Origin: Ligula intestinalis
Taxonomy: Eukaryota; Platyhelminthes; Cestoda; Diphyllobothriidea; Diphyllobothriidae
NCBI GenBank assembly: GCA_036362985.1
Contig: JAYGXS010000002.1
Location: forward strand, 13,704,096 to 13,768,095
DNA length: 64,000 nucleotides
Direction: 5' to 3'
Every line of letters starts with the position of its first letter. The stretch's first letter is position 1. This document shows positions 34,977-46,735 of the stretch, piece by piece. Position numbers and translations under genes: made by a program. The notes below the pieces were generated by a model. That model saw only the letters and a list, made by a program, of their open reading frames with translations. It ran no database searches and was not told where the DNA came from.

Positions 34977-35517
34977 GTATTTGAAACTGTTCCTAGGATA
35001 CGGTGACCTTCGAGGTTATTGCTTGGCCGCCAACTTATCGGTGAAATCTGGAGTCTGGTGGGTCACATCTGGGTGATGTTGCCTTGAATTCCACTGCCAT
35101 CTCCTGTTGTTCCAAATGCCCTATTCTTAACTCACCGCTATATTATTTTTCCCATGACAATAAGCGTCCCAAATCCTCAACAATAGGATCCCATCTAACT
35201 GTATCATGCTACCTCTTAAGGCAGTTCTTTCTCCTAAATTTTTTTGGAAATCGGTGGCTCGCTGAACTCATCCAATGATATAGGAGTTTTTTTACTGCCC
35301 AGCTAATTATTTTATAAGAGTTCGTTGTTAATCTGAAATATTTTTTATTTTTTATTATTTTCACGATAGCACTAAATTTGTAATGAAAAGGCCCCTTGGG
35401 CCGTAAATATACAATTTATTATATATTAAAGTTTGCCATCGCATGCCACATCATGTGGGTTGATTCGGGTTGGGTCCTCGAAGGGCGAGCACGTAGGCAT
35501 CTTGGCGCCTTTTATAT

Positions 35518-35567
35518 CTGACGATGGACTTCATAAAGAGCCCGAAAGCTCCGACGAACGAAATTAG
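35518..35567 (+). ncRNA. Hammerhead-like motif, Penelope family B tail
   Basis: CTGACGATGGACTTCATAAA then GAGCCCGAAAGCTCCGACGA. The core is intact (CTGACGA, CGAAA). No endonuclease fragment is recognisable directly upstream. Confidence 0.45.
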
Positions 35568-35866
35568 GATTCCAGGGGTTCAACGGCCTTCCCTTCTCTA
35601 TCTACACGCATATCTGGGGTGCCAACATTAGCCTCAATTTGTGAGTTTATTTATACTTATAGTTCATATTATTTTTTTGCTTAGTTTTAATTTATTAATA
35701 AGCTCTTTTAGTTTTATTTTATTTTTAGATTCCTGTTTGGTTTAGTTCGGAACTTCGGCTACCGCATCATGAAATGCGCATCAAACAAAAAGCAGCTGAG
35801 TAAAGCAAGTCAGATGCAGATAACGTGTTATCTGTAAGTGGAATCAAAAGGCTAGCATACCCTAGC

Positions 35867-36114
35867 AGTGCTTTACCGTGCAACCAAATGGTATCCGTAA
35901 AATAAATAAACACCACGATTAGGTTTGAGTCCGTCTGTCGTGTCGGCCATTAAAATGTCCTTGAGTAGTCGGTTCCAGGCACAGAAGACTCGCTGCAACT
36001 GGAACGGACAGCCCGAGCGGACTTTATAATGGCGAACATGACAGACGGACTCAAACCTAATCTTGATGCATATATTTACTTTGCAGATACCATTCATTTG
36101 TATAGGAAAGCACT
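35867..36114. mobile_element. Foldback MITE with about 90-bp inverted arms, 248 bp
   Basis: The left arm 35867-35955 (AGTGCTTTACC ... GATTAGGTTTGAGTCCGTCT) is complementary to the right arm 36024-36114 (AGACGGACTCAAACCTAATC ... GGAAAGCACT). A unique spacer of about 70 bp separates them. No frame of note. Confidence 0.85.
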
Positions 36115-36739
36115 ATTGCAACATAATGACACTTTGCTGACACTAAGCATGTGAATAGGTTACGCCTTATTTTTTAGAAACATACATATTTTATTTTACC
36201 TTGCATATTTTTGTATATATTTAAGTAGAAATAGTAGAAATATCTGTTAACTGGATGATTAACTATAGTAAGTCGACCTAAAATACTGCCAGACTGATGG
36301 ATCCCGACGACAGAATTTTTTTTATTAGTGTACTACTTACCAAAGTTTAGTAGCATTTGATTATAGAATTAGCTTGCTTAAAGCACTTAACCCTACACCG
36401 ACGTCATCCTGACGTCCATAAAAATTATGGCGCTCTCTCGCTTACGCTTACTCGTCATAATTCTCAGGCGAAGGTATTCGCAGTGTTCCCTGCTTGATGT
36501 TGAAGATTGTGTAAAAAGCAAAATTACTTGAATCCATTGATTTCAAGAGTACTCATTAACTGCTTCCCCTTTGTTGCATAACGTAAGAGAAAATACAAAA
36601 TGAATTCAGACAGAAAATCGATACTAACCGCAAGGCTATAGGAAATGGCCAAATGGCCAATCAATAACATAATAAAGCTAAAAAGCTGTAGGCAGTAAAC
36701 ACGGGAATAAAGTCGAAAGCAAAAATTTGGGAAGGGAAA
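36115..36739. other. No gene recognised
   Basis: AT-rich. A small CATAAAAATTATG palindrome at about 36417-36429. Confidence 0.45.
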
Positions 36740-37590
36740 TGTGTAAACAGGGAGCCAGTGTTACCACGGCAGAATTGGTTTCACCACATGCTCCAGCAGT
36801 CTAGATACATCCGGTTTAAACGGGCGTATGTAGGCTGCCTCCAGATAGCGTAAGGTACGAGTTGTTTGTGCCTAAACAGGTGTTCGGAAAGAGGTTTTTG
36901 GGTCCACAGAATGGCCCGTATCTAGCAGTTAGGTAAGCGCTCCTTGGCTCTGGTGGCCAATTGCCGTTGCGTTCGCCCTATGTACTTGGATCCATAAGTG
37001 CATGTAAATTCATAAACACAGAGTGAAGTGATGTGCAATGGCAAGGCATCCTTCACTCAGAGAATTGTTAAGGACTTAGTTGGATTACAAATTATGATTT
37101 CGGCAGCATAATATGTCCTTTCAATGGTTTTAAGTAGCCGTTTCTTGAGAGTATTTAAAATATCTTCGCCCTTCAAGGACAATGATATTAAGACAGGCTT
37201 TTTCAGAACTGACTGTTAAGCTGTAAGGGTTTGTTATACTTGTCTATAAACTGTGCTGGGTATCCACGCTTGAGTAAAGTTTCGTTAAGGCGGGTTATTT
37301 CTGCGTCCAATGTATCCATAGACCAGATTTTGCTCGTCCCCTGGAAGAGAGTACATACCAAGTTTCTTTTCCATTGAATGGGCAAAAAACTCAAATAATA
37401 CAATTACTGGCCTTTCCACGTATTCTTTTGGAAGACAGTTCATGTAATGGAGCCATCTTTGTTTCTGGAAATGTAAACGTCTAAGAAGGTAAGCTCGTTC
37501 TCCCGTTCCTGCTCCATAGTAAAAATTCTATTGGGAGGCAGAGCATGGCACTCGGATTCAACTAACAGGCATTTCGATCATCCTGATGCC
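36740..37590 (-). pseudogene. Penelope-like element fragment, family A (RT end plus GIY-YIG)
   Basis: On the minus strand: MYYLSFLPIQWKRNLVCTLF, then LDAEITRLNETLLKRGYPAQ, then after frame breaks CVYEFTCTYGSKYIGRTQRQ, LATRAKERLP and AIWRQPTYARLN. The order matches 3540-4300 of the complete element. The 5' RT and 3' terminal repeat are missing or unrecognisable. Confidence 0.8.
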
Positions 37591-37687
37591 TACCTTGCGT
37601 TGCGCGACGGCAATCGATTGCAGAGCTGAAGGTCATTCCCGACAGATTTGAGCTAAATACACAGTGAGCTGTACGTAATTTTATTCC

Positions 37688-37734
37688 TTGACAATGAGAT
37701 CGCCTGAGAGTTCGAAACGTCAGGCTAATGAAAC
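37688..37734 (+). ncRNA. Hammerhead-like motif, degraded
   Basis: TTGACAATGAGATCGCCTGA then GAGTTCGAAACGTCAGGCTA. The CGAAACGTCAGGC half is well kept, while the CTGANGA half is damaged. Confidence 0.35.
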
Positions 37735-39880
37735 ACTAGTCCCAAAGAACGTTTTTCCGCCTTCTACTGAAATAAATAAATATACAGCTTCCCCGATACT
37801 GTAAACGATCGCGAAGACGTCATCTATATATCTTTTGCAGTGTTTCCTTGTTCAAGATAACGGACGGCCAATTTTCGTCTCCCTTTCTCAAATAGAGAGG
37901 TTTAATTAGCCTCCTATAAGAAAAGTCCTAGTGGAATCACCAAAAAAGAAACAAACCGAGTTAATCACTCACACCCATTTTGACGAAACTAATGCGCATC
38001 CTCGTTCTTTAAAGTTACGAGGAGCCACAAGGACAATAAAAGCATTTCTCGTGTTGTGTCGGTGAATGGTAACTGATTCTTTCTTCATGTTACTGTATTG
38101 CGTTTTCATGGTTCTACTTGCTAAATATGAGTAGACTTTATTTTGGAAACATTTAATATAAAACAAATTTCATAGTAAGTGCTTGTCGGTCTTCCCAGGC
38201 GGTCATCAAGACCTGAGACGAAAAATACTGGATTCAAATACCTGAAAATTTATACCTCGCCATTTTTATAAATGGTTCAGGCTAATTATTACTGGGCAAG
38301 ACAGTTGAAACCACGTCCCAAGTGAACTTGCAATATTGCACCGTTTCACGGCGTGTCCTTGACGTAGGTATGTCTGTAGTAAATGCGTAAGCACAGTAAG
38401 GTAAGACTATAAGATTGATACTCAGCCGTGGTCACATGAAGATTATTAGTAACAAGCCTTAGCGCTGCCTTAATTCAGCGCTACGCTCCTACGTGGGATA
38501 GCCCGGAGGTTGTGGCGGGATGGTGAGTTGATATAAATATCATATGGAAATGATATAGAGTTGATAGACTCGACGCCCATGTTTAACTGGGCATAGTAGG
38601 GTCATTTTAATTATCACGCGTAAATATTCGGTTATTTAAAATATAACTCCTATTATTTTCTTCCTTTATAGGGTCTACTTTTAAAATTAATGCTCTTTCT
38701 CCGGATATTCCCTATCCATTTAACCTATACTGCCATGCGTCCTGTATTGCATAAGGATGGGGTTTTCATGTGCCGTTTTGTGAAATAAATTGAACTGCTA
38801 CCCTTAATGTTGCTCAACGGAACAGTTTCTTTTTTTATGCTGACATTTCAGAGAACCTGGCCTGCTCTCTAATTTCGCAGTGTCGACTTTAACAACCCGT
38901 CAGCGATTTAAATGCGATTTAACACAAACCCACGCTCTGATTGGTTCCCACTTGCAAGGAAAGCCGATCGATGGATTTTTTAACTTTGAACCTCCCATGT
39001 AAATATATGGCCTGAGGATAATTTACCGAAAGTGAACACTGCTGTTCTGAATTAACTGCCTAGTTAAACTTGTTGGTCTTGGGCTGGTCGTTTCGTCCTC
39101 TCTTTAGCTGCCTCAGCCCTCATATGGATGTTTGCGTATTTTTACGGCCGCCGGTGTTGCACTTCTTCACCATGGTGGGAGGGGGGGGTGCTGGTCATCC
39201 TGCTTCTTCGCTTGTTGGGTTAGTCACGGATCCGTCTTTGCTCGCATTGCCTAATTTTCCTGTTACCTTGTTCTCGTGCTTCGGCCTAAGATGGCCGTCA
39301 AACTACGCAAACATCTATAAGAGCGTCGAGCCTGTGAACGAGACAAAAATATCGATCAGCCCAAGACTGTCAATTTCAACCAGACATTCAAATCTCCGAT
39401 CGATAGTGATAGTCGGCGCCTTGGGCCAGCTAAGCTCTCCAGACCCCTTGCACAAAGCAAAGACTGGTACGGGGAGTAACAGTAAGTTCTCACTACCACG
39501 TGGTTCAGGGCCTAAAATGCGAGTTTTAAATCTCACGGTGTTTACCTAACACCTAAACACATGATCTTCATATAACCAGTAACTCACCATGAAGACCGAC
39601 TGCAGAGGAAATACTAAAAGGAAAATGGAGTATACCCCCAACAATGTTTCCAGAAAAAGCATCAGCCACCTAGGAGTCCACTACAAATCGGAAAAAACTA
39701 AACTGGGGGAGTAACGGCATGCAAATACTGTAGAAATTAATGGAAACACGAAAATTCGAGAATTCTCGTCCGCTACTGTTTCTCACTCCATAACATGAGG
39801 AACGTGTGAGAGAATACAACAATTGAAGTCGTAACTAAGAATACACGAAGAGGACTGTACTTGCATTACCTGAGTTTTCT
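37735..39880. other. No gene recognised
   Basis: About 2.1 kb. A 159-codon plus-strand frame at 39070-39549 has no recognisable motif and no convincing splice context; I leave it unannotated. Confidence 0.45.
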
Positions 39881-39884
39881 TTCC

Positions 39885-40945
39885 TCACAGCGGAAACCCA
39901 ACTTGGTATACACTCTTTTCCTATGAATTGGAAAATCGGCATCTCAAAAAATATAATTTGGTGGAAGAAGTTTGCTGGGAAACGCTAACAAACTTTAATG
40001 TAAGTTTTTAACTGTGGCACACTCGGTCGTCGTCAGACGTGTGGAAATTGTGTACAGAACAGTGAGTACTTTAAACATTGGATGCAGAAACTGCCTGCGT
40101 CAAGAATACTTTACTTAAGCGGGCATATCCAGCGAGTTTTGTCCCCCAAGTAGAGCAAACATGCACTGCCAAAAATGACGGAACAATCAGTTCAGAAATG
40201 GCCAGTTTTTATATCTTTGCGCTTTAAGGGTGACATGTTTAGTACTATCAAGTGAGGCCTACGTTGGACCATTGAAAGGACATGCAATGCGTCGGAGCTC
40301 ATGTCTTGCAGTCCTCCAAAGCCTCTACCGATTCCACGCGCAAAAGATGCCTTGCCAGTGCATGCCACTTCAAACTGTGTCTATGAAACTACGCGCGCTC
40401 GTTGATGCAAGTACGCTGGGCAAATGCAACGGCAATTGGCTGCCAGATCTATAGAGAACTTGCCTAGATGGCTGTTAAAGCAAGAACATAGAAATCCACG
40501 CTCGTCCATGACTGAACATTAGCTTGATACGGGTCACTCTGCGGACACCAAAACGCCCTTCTGAGGACTTGATCGGGCTCGAACAACTCGTGCACTCAGG
40601 CACTACCTGGAGGCGGCCAAGCGGCAATTAAAACTCGACCAGTTGGAGCACGTGGTTAACCTAACTTTGCCTTGGTAACACCCAGCTCTCAGATTTACAC
40701 ATTCCTCCCCCCTTCTCTTTTTTGCCCTAAAGTTGCCCCCTCTTGTGTTTCCCGTGGCGTGTTTGAAGGTGATAACATTATTGATTAGCCTGTTGAGAAA
40801 TTGACTGTGACCTTGTTCTTTTCCACCGATTTTTTTCAATTGCTACATTCTCTCATATTTTCCTCATGTTATACGGTGAGAGGCAGCAGCTGACGAGTAC
40901 TCACGAACTTCCTTGGTTTAATTAAATTTTGCAGTAAGTTAATGC
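39885..40945 (+). pseudogene. Penelope-like element fragment, family A, with 3' terminal repeat
   Basis: Frames broken many times. Recognisable pieces: QRKPNLVYTLF, KMPCQCMPLQTVSM, TLRTPKRPSEDLIG and the final LVNLTLPW-like end near 40675. The tail then matches the family A terminal repeat, with a decayed hammerhead (GCAGCTGACGAGTACTCACG) at about 40888-40907. Much older than the 2111-4578 copy. Confidence 0.7.
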
Positions 40946-41961
40946 TTTAAATTTGCACCAGGGAAGACGCTTTAAATACCGACGGATTTGCTTTAAAGTT
41001 GCAAATCTGTGCATCAGAGGATTTAGAAGGGTAGTCGGCGGGCATAGGTAGACACTCGATAAATTCTCATCGGACCATTGTCTTTATATAGGAGGGGGAT
41101 AGAAGGTACATAGTAAGCATGCGGGCAATTACATTCTTAATTACAGGCAAATTAGTCCTGGGAATAGGGGAAAGGAGTTGGGGGTTGATAATAGGCAGCT
41201 GATTACACGGCAATGAGGGTTTGCTGAAGCCGGACAGGAATAAGGGTGGAAGGGATGGAGAAAGCGCTAAAAAATGCAGGCAGTCATGCGACTGTTGACC
41301 TAGCCGTGCATATCTGTTTCACCTGAGGACTTCAAGTTAATAATGCATGTCGAGATATGGCGATATGAATATCCTACTAGAGGAATAAAGTCCATTGAGA
41401 ATAGGCGATAATTTTAAAATATCAGCGACAGTTGGAGCTCATTTTCAAGCTTCTAATTAGACTGGAAAAGTAAAGTTAAGAATAAAAATAATTCATTTCT
41501 CAGGTTAAAATATCGCGTATACAGGTAAATCGAGGCTCACAGAAGGAAGAATGTGTAAGTGCTTTCTTCCTTACCTATTACGAAAGGTTGTGGAGATTGC
41601 ACGTGGTTCGGCATTGCTGAAAAATCTTTCAATGCATCCTGAGAGAGCAAGTTGAAGAGCAGAAAGGATTACGCGCGATATAGGTGTATTTTTGCTTGAA
41701 ATAGGGGCTAACTTACGAGATTTTGGCTTGCTTATCTTCATAATATTACCTCGTTCTACGTTGGGGTTGCCAGATGAAGATACGTCGATAAGCAGGAATA
41801 CAAAGAGGTTGGCACATAGATTCACAGTAATTGCTTGTGACCATGCTACAAGCTCCCCTCAAAATCCATACTCGTTGTTCTAGGGGAGTGCCAATGCCTT
41901 TACGGGTACAGGCAGAAAGCAATAACAGAAACGGGTCTGCGCTTGCTTTCTGTTTACGTCT
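40946..41961. other. No gene recognised
   Basis: No motif identified. Confidence 0.45.
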
Positions 41962-42008
41962 CTGATGAAGAATCCGCAACCGATGCCGAAACGTCAAGCG
42001 AATTAAAG
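41962..42008 (+). ncRNA. Hammerhead-like motif with CTGATGA core
   Basis: CTGATGAAGAATCCGCAACC then GATGCCGAAACGTCAAGCGA. Same family as 7746 and 61708, with a weaker helix II (ATC/GAT). Confidence 0.5.
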
Positions 42009-42319
42009 TATCGGCCCGCGATCAAATCTTCTTCTTCCCAGTCTGCTGTTGATTAAAACGGACGTGAAATATTACATCTAAGATAAAGGGAAATAAATAC
42101 AACCAGACTACTACAAGTAGAACGCTTACTATTTCAAAAGGTTTCAAACAAACCGCGCACCTGGTGCTCTCAAGGGATTCAGACTAATACTATGCATTGA
42201 AATATTTCGATCTGCATATCCTACTAGCCAGATAAATTCCATTGAGGATATAAGAAAGAATTGGCAATTTTGCTGACCGCAAGAGTTCATTTTGACGTTT
42301 CATTGGCTACTTCACCTCC

Positions 42320-42366
42320 CTGACGATGAATTCCCGCAGAAGTTCGAAAGCTCAGTCTAATAAAGC
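42320..42366 (+). ncRNA. Hammerhead-like motif, intact core
   Basis: CTGACGATGAATTCCCGCAG then AAGTTCGAAAGCTCAGTCTA. The core boxes are intact and GAA/TTC can pair. It lies on the strand opposite to the adjacent Penelope RT fragment. Confidence 0.5.
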
Positions 42367-42369
42367 GAT

Positions 42370-43922
42370 GATTCCGGTTATTGACACGGATTCTTCTTCT
42401 TCTCCGTCTAAACACATACCTGGGATGCGAACATTTGCTTCAATTATGTGGCCATTGGCTACGCCAAGCCCGGAAATTGCAGGTACGTTTGAGCACTCAA
42501 AAGCAAATTCGGTTGCTTCTGCTGTTACTAACAAACGCTGACCCAGGGGCTTTGCATAGTTTGGTGGGACCTTAGAAATTACTTTGAGGGCTTCGTGGGG
42601 GTCCAAAAAATGTCCGGAATCAACGATGTGGTCAAGAATGACGCTGCTGATGTTCCTGACTTCTCCTTTTCTCAGCCATGCCGGGAGGTTCTCCGTGTTC
42701 TTTTGGATAAGCGCTGACTCCTGCGACCAATATAACCTGCTCGACAGGAGCAATTAAATTAGTAGATGCTCATGGAGGTCGTCTGAGCTGGCAATCTATT
42801 CTTACCATCGTCGAGAAGGATCGGGATGGTTGAGAATAACATCCGAACTTCTGGTGCTGGAAAGGTTCGTGAAATCGCTTGGTTGAGACGTCTTCTTAGG
42901 AGTTTACATGAAAGGGAACTTTAAGGAATAGCGTCTTCTTTTCCAAAGTGGGTGTGGTGGATTTGGTTTCGCTCTCCATCATATTATTTATGATGAATCT
43001 GTAAGGATACTCGTTCCCTCAAAGCGGGTCCTGGATTTTCTTTCGCTGCATGTCAGTAGTGTCTGCCGAGCAAATTTTTCTAGCACCTGCCGTTTCCACC
43101 TCCAACGTGAAGTTGATGGAGAGAGTTGATTTAGTGACAGTATTTAAGATTGCATTTACATCGGTTTCTGTTGGTACGATAGCGAAGACGCCATAAACAT
43201 AGGGATCGTAGTGTTTTAACTCATGGATAAGATCAGTGAGTTGAAATTTCTTTCGTTTTCCCGTAAAGAAATTAGCCAAAAGAGGCCCGAGAGGCGAGCC
43301 CATACCGACGCCGTCTATTTGTATCTATAGTTGGTTGTCAAAAAGGAACTGCACATTTAATGTGCATCTTATTAGCACTTTTTTCAGTGCATCCGTTTGT
43401 ATTTCTACTTCTACCTGATTTGCCACTAAGAATTCGCAGAAGTAATCAACTTTCTGTGACCGGGACGATCGTAAACAGCGAGGAGCCGTCTGGGGAGAGT
43501 ACCATCATGCCGTTCAAGTGAACGTCTTTGAGGTCGTCTTGATAGCTTCGTGGTTCCAGCTGCTGCAGTAAGAGTTTGAATGTCTCTGCTTACCACCTCC
43601 CTACTGCATGATATGACGAATTTCGCATATCCAAAATCGGACAAACTGGCAGGCCATCCTTGTGTATCTTATGCAGGTCGTACAAACAGCGAATATGCGT
43701 GTCTACTGGCCGAAGGTGTTCGTGGTCACGGTCGCTTATGAATCCTGCTTTACTTACCCTTCGGTGCGCCTGACTCCACCTGCGAAATTTGGCATACCTC
43801 CAGGCCAAAAAACTGGCAGTTATTTCAGGTGTTACATATTCTCGAATAAGGAAGAGGACATGCCCAACACCAGAGCAATTTTTATGGTCAATCTCTGAAG
43901 ATAGACTCCCGCAAGTGTTCAA
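42370..43922 (-). pseudogene. Penelope-like element with RT and endonuclease remains
   Basis: Minus strand, heavily broken. RT finger piece RCLYDLHKIHKDGLPVCPIL near 43690; IQIDGVGMGSPLGPLLANFF (motif B, about 43300); PYVYGVFAIVPTETDVNAIL in which the catalytic YVDD has become YVYG; then AWLRKGEVRNISSVILDHIV, DSGHFLDPHEALKVISKV and AEATEFAFECSNV from the endonuclease C-terminus. About 1.55 kb. A different subfamily from the 2.1-4.6 kb copy. Confidence 0.75.
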
Positions 43923-43941
43923 AAGCTCGAGACAATAAGCA
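43895..43941 (+). ncRNA. Hammerhead-like motif, degraded
   Basis: CTGAAGATAGACTCCCGCAA then GTGTTCAAAAGCTCGAGACA. CAAAA for CGAAA makes activity unlikely. Confidence 0.35.
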
Positions 43942-44639
43942 AATTGCTCCGGTGCTCGAATCGCCTGCAGTGGCCGCTGTTGCCCGACGTCCTTCTAACT
44001 CGTGAAGCCACGGACAAGGTCACTCAGACCATAGGACCTCGCGCGAAGGCAGTTTTCCGCGTGTCTCGGGCCAGGTGCGAACTGACGCGCGACCTTCACT
44101 GCTAGTGAACGCACGCACCGTCTCCTCCGTCCTGGCCTCAACCCACAGTTGCTTGACCTCAATCTGTCCAATAAGATGCCCACCTTAGTAGACTAGTTTC
44201 GTTGGTAGGTTTTCACCCGTCCGAACAGACGTCAATGCGGTGGCTGAAGCTAGACATCACTTCGGGCAACACCGCTCCAGCGGATGGACGTGCTTGTTTT
44301 GACAATCAAAACTTCCTCCTTACTATTCTCCTTTCCCTGTATACAAAATACACTCTTCCTACCATTCTGGCCTTTCCATGACTTCCCAAGGAACGAGACC
44401 ATGAAGGTCGTTGCTGCTAGGGTTAACCTTATTATCCTTACCAAAATGCGATACGCCTTCTTCCCTTTATATGCAAATACCTGAAACGCGAACGTTCTCA
44501 CTGATTCTCCATTCAGTGGCCAACGGAAGATGCATGGTGAAGGGGGGAGCATAGTCGCGTTAACCCAAAAAGATATATTTCAGCCCAAAGAAATTACAAA
44601 TATAGCTTGAAGCATACGTAGAACGCCCCGTTTCATTAA
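43942..44639. other. No gene recognised
   Basis: Contains a tail-like block near 44310-44400 related to 30780-30960; otherwise nothing. Confidence 0.4.
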
Positions 44640-45375
44640 GTTGCATAGAACTGAACGCGAAATCGGTCGGGTTGTCCATAAAACCTGGGAGGACCAAAGT
44701 GTTTTTCATGCCGCATCCCTGCCCAAGCGAAGGCACCTTTCAAAATTAGTGGCTGCCAACTTGAGGAAGTAGACTGGTTTAAATGCCTCGGAGCGAGGTT
44801 GCTGCTAAATAGACAGAGTAAGGATGACAGTGTCTCCCGAATGGACGCAGCTCAACGGGTTTTCTCCAGCCTTCGAAAGTGCCTATGGACCCGACGCGAT
44901 ATTTCTTTTTCCACAAAGGTCGGCGTACACCGTTCACGTGTGCAGTTCGTTCTTCTATAGGGATGCGAATACTGGACTGTGCGCGTGAAAGATGAGCGGA
45001 AGCTAGACTTTTTTGACCACTACTGCTTGAGGACCATCCGTCGAGTAAAGTATACTGACTTCTCAAATCACAAGAATATCCCAGACCATTCAAGAAAGAA
45101 GACTCAAATAGTTTTGACGCGTTCTTCGCCGTCAACCTCAAGAGCTCAGTGTTACTGCCCTCGACTTGAAACCGGCACCTAATTGGAAATGTCAAAGTGG
45201 GGGTCAGCTCATAACATGGCTCGACTCAAGACATCCGTCAAGACATGGAAGTGGTTCTTGGACATTCGGTATTCGGCGCTGGAAAAGACAATGGCTCGAA
45301 CTGCCTAGGTCTACGGCCACCGATCGTCGGACGTGGAGAAGTACCGTACGGAAAATCATTGAGGCAGAGTAGATC
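44640..45375 (+). pseudogene. RTE-type retrotransposon 3' end
   Basis: In broken frames: CLWTRRDISFSTKVG, VRVKDERKLDFFDHYCLRTI, RRVKYTDFSN and WFLDIRYSALEKT. These match the conserved C-terminal end of flatworm RTE reverse transcriptases (DERKLE-FDHRCLR-ILRVKYTDF). It lies downstream of the helicase gene, on the opposite strand. Confidence 0.75.
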
Positions 45376-45633
45376 AGGCATTTTCACAGCCATTAAAAAG
45401 AAAGCAAGTATGTAAGCAGGCTTCTGAGCATAATATTTATGACATAGGCATCACAATATCTCACAATATATTCACGACAGAGCCAAAAAAGAATCAACAA
45501 TATGTTGCATGAAAAAAGAAATCGAGTAGAAAAGAAACAAACATGCAGGAAAATATAAAACTATATCATGCAGGCAGGGGGGAGGGGAGAATTGGAGGTA
45601 CAAACACTATCTGAATGTTTTCTGTACACATAA

Positions 45634-46735
45634 CTATTCCTCGATCTCGTCCACGAGAACCTTAGACCTTAGGCGCGGAGAGGATCTCTTGGCTTGTTTT
45701 GGACCGCTGCGTAAGGCAGGAGGTTTAAACTTGGCAAAAAGAACCGGTTTGTCGTGAACAGATGCGTCCTTGTCAGGATTTATTAACGATCGGCGCAAGC
45801 CTGGACAATGGCGCAGACCATTGGGCGTGGCAAACGGTGAGGCGTTGCTGGGCGCACCGGTCGAGACTCTTGAGCATCTTGACGCTGCAAAATCACAGTT
45901 TACCCTATTCTTGAGGTCTGCAGGCGTAGATGACTTTGGCGGAGCCACCGGGCTAAGAGACGCGTGTCCAAGCGGTGCCTTTGTAGTCCCAACCCTTTCC
46001 AGCATGGATATGCAACTTTTAGGTTGTTTCGACGACGACGAGGGTGGGCGTGTCAAGCCGGACCGCAGAAGCCTCTGACCAACGGGAGTTGTGACGTTGC
46101 GACGTGCAGTAGGCAGCCCCCTGCGGGGCGCCGATGCAGTACTTCGGTTTACTACAGTCGAGGCTGTTACTGGTTCGACCGTGCCGGTTCTGAGTCTGGA
46201 GGGGCCGAAGAGATTTGTAATCGGAGAACGTCGTAAAGAACGCCTCAAAGGCTGCGCAGAATGATTCTTTTCATCAGAACAAGTCGAAGAGGCCGCAACC
46301 CTAGGACTTTCTTGGAGGACATCCGAGGTGCTATCACTTCTGTTGCATTCAGGGGCGCGTCCGCGATTGGAGGAATCGGATGAGACTTGAGTCTCGGGGC
46401 TCGTGTCGACACGTGGCCTCTTGGCTGACGGTCTGCCTCTCAGTTTTGCTATTGGCGACATATTGCGCGAAATCTGAGATTTGGTGTCAAGATCACTTTC
46501 ATCCTCAGTAATCGGGTTAACAGAAATATGATGCCGGCGCCTACCAGAGTACCGGTTTATTTCAGATACTTCGCTTTTTGCCTCATTGGGTTGGAGTTCT
46601 GACTCGTCTGAATTATTGTCATCCCTGTCCTGCGTTGTGAGCGCAGGTGAGCCTGTTATTGAAGACATTGATTCCGTGGGTTCTGAATTTTTTTCCCCTG
46701 TATTGGCCTCAAGAGTTTGCTGGTCATTAAAGTCC
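45634..46735 (-). CDS. HELLS: HELLS last exon with long Ser/Arg-rich tail
   Basis: 1102 bp, 367 codons including stop. Acceptor TTATTCTTTTAAG. The first base completes Arg, giving ILSRDFNDQQ across the junction, like the L-x-x-R-S-D-x-x-D-Q end of HELLS. Then a disordered, basic tail: repeated RRSLRRSP / LRRSL motifs, GRPSAKRPRVDTSP, and a C-terminus of PVLFAKFKPPAL ... SPRLRSKVLVDEIEE. I recognise no domain in the tail. Confidence 0.7.

Noticed and set aside
39070..39549. 159-codon plus-strand frame
   Set aside because: Composition is not protein-like, it contains a poly-Gly run, and I found no motif or splice context; the opposite strand is also open.
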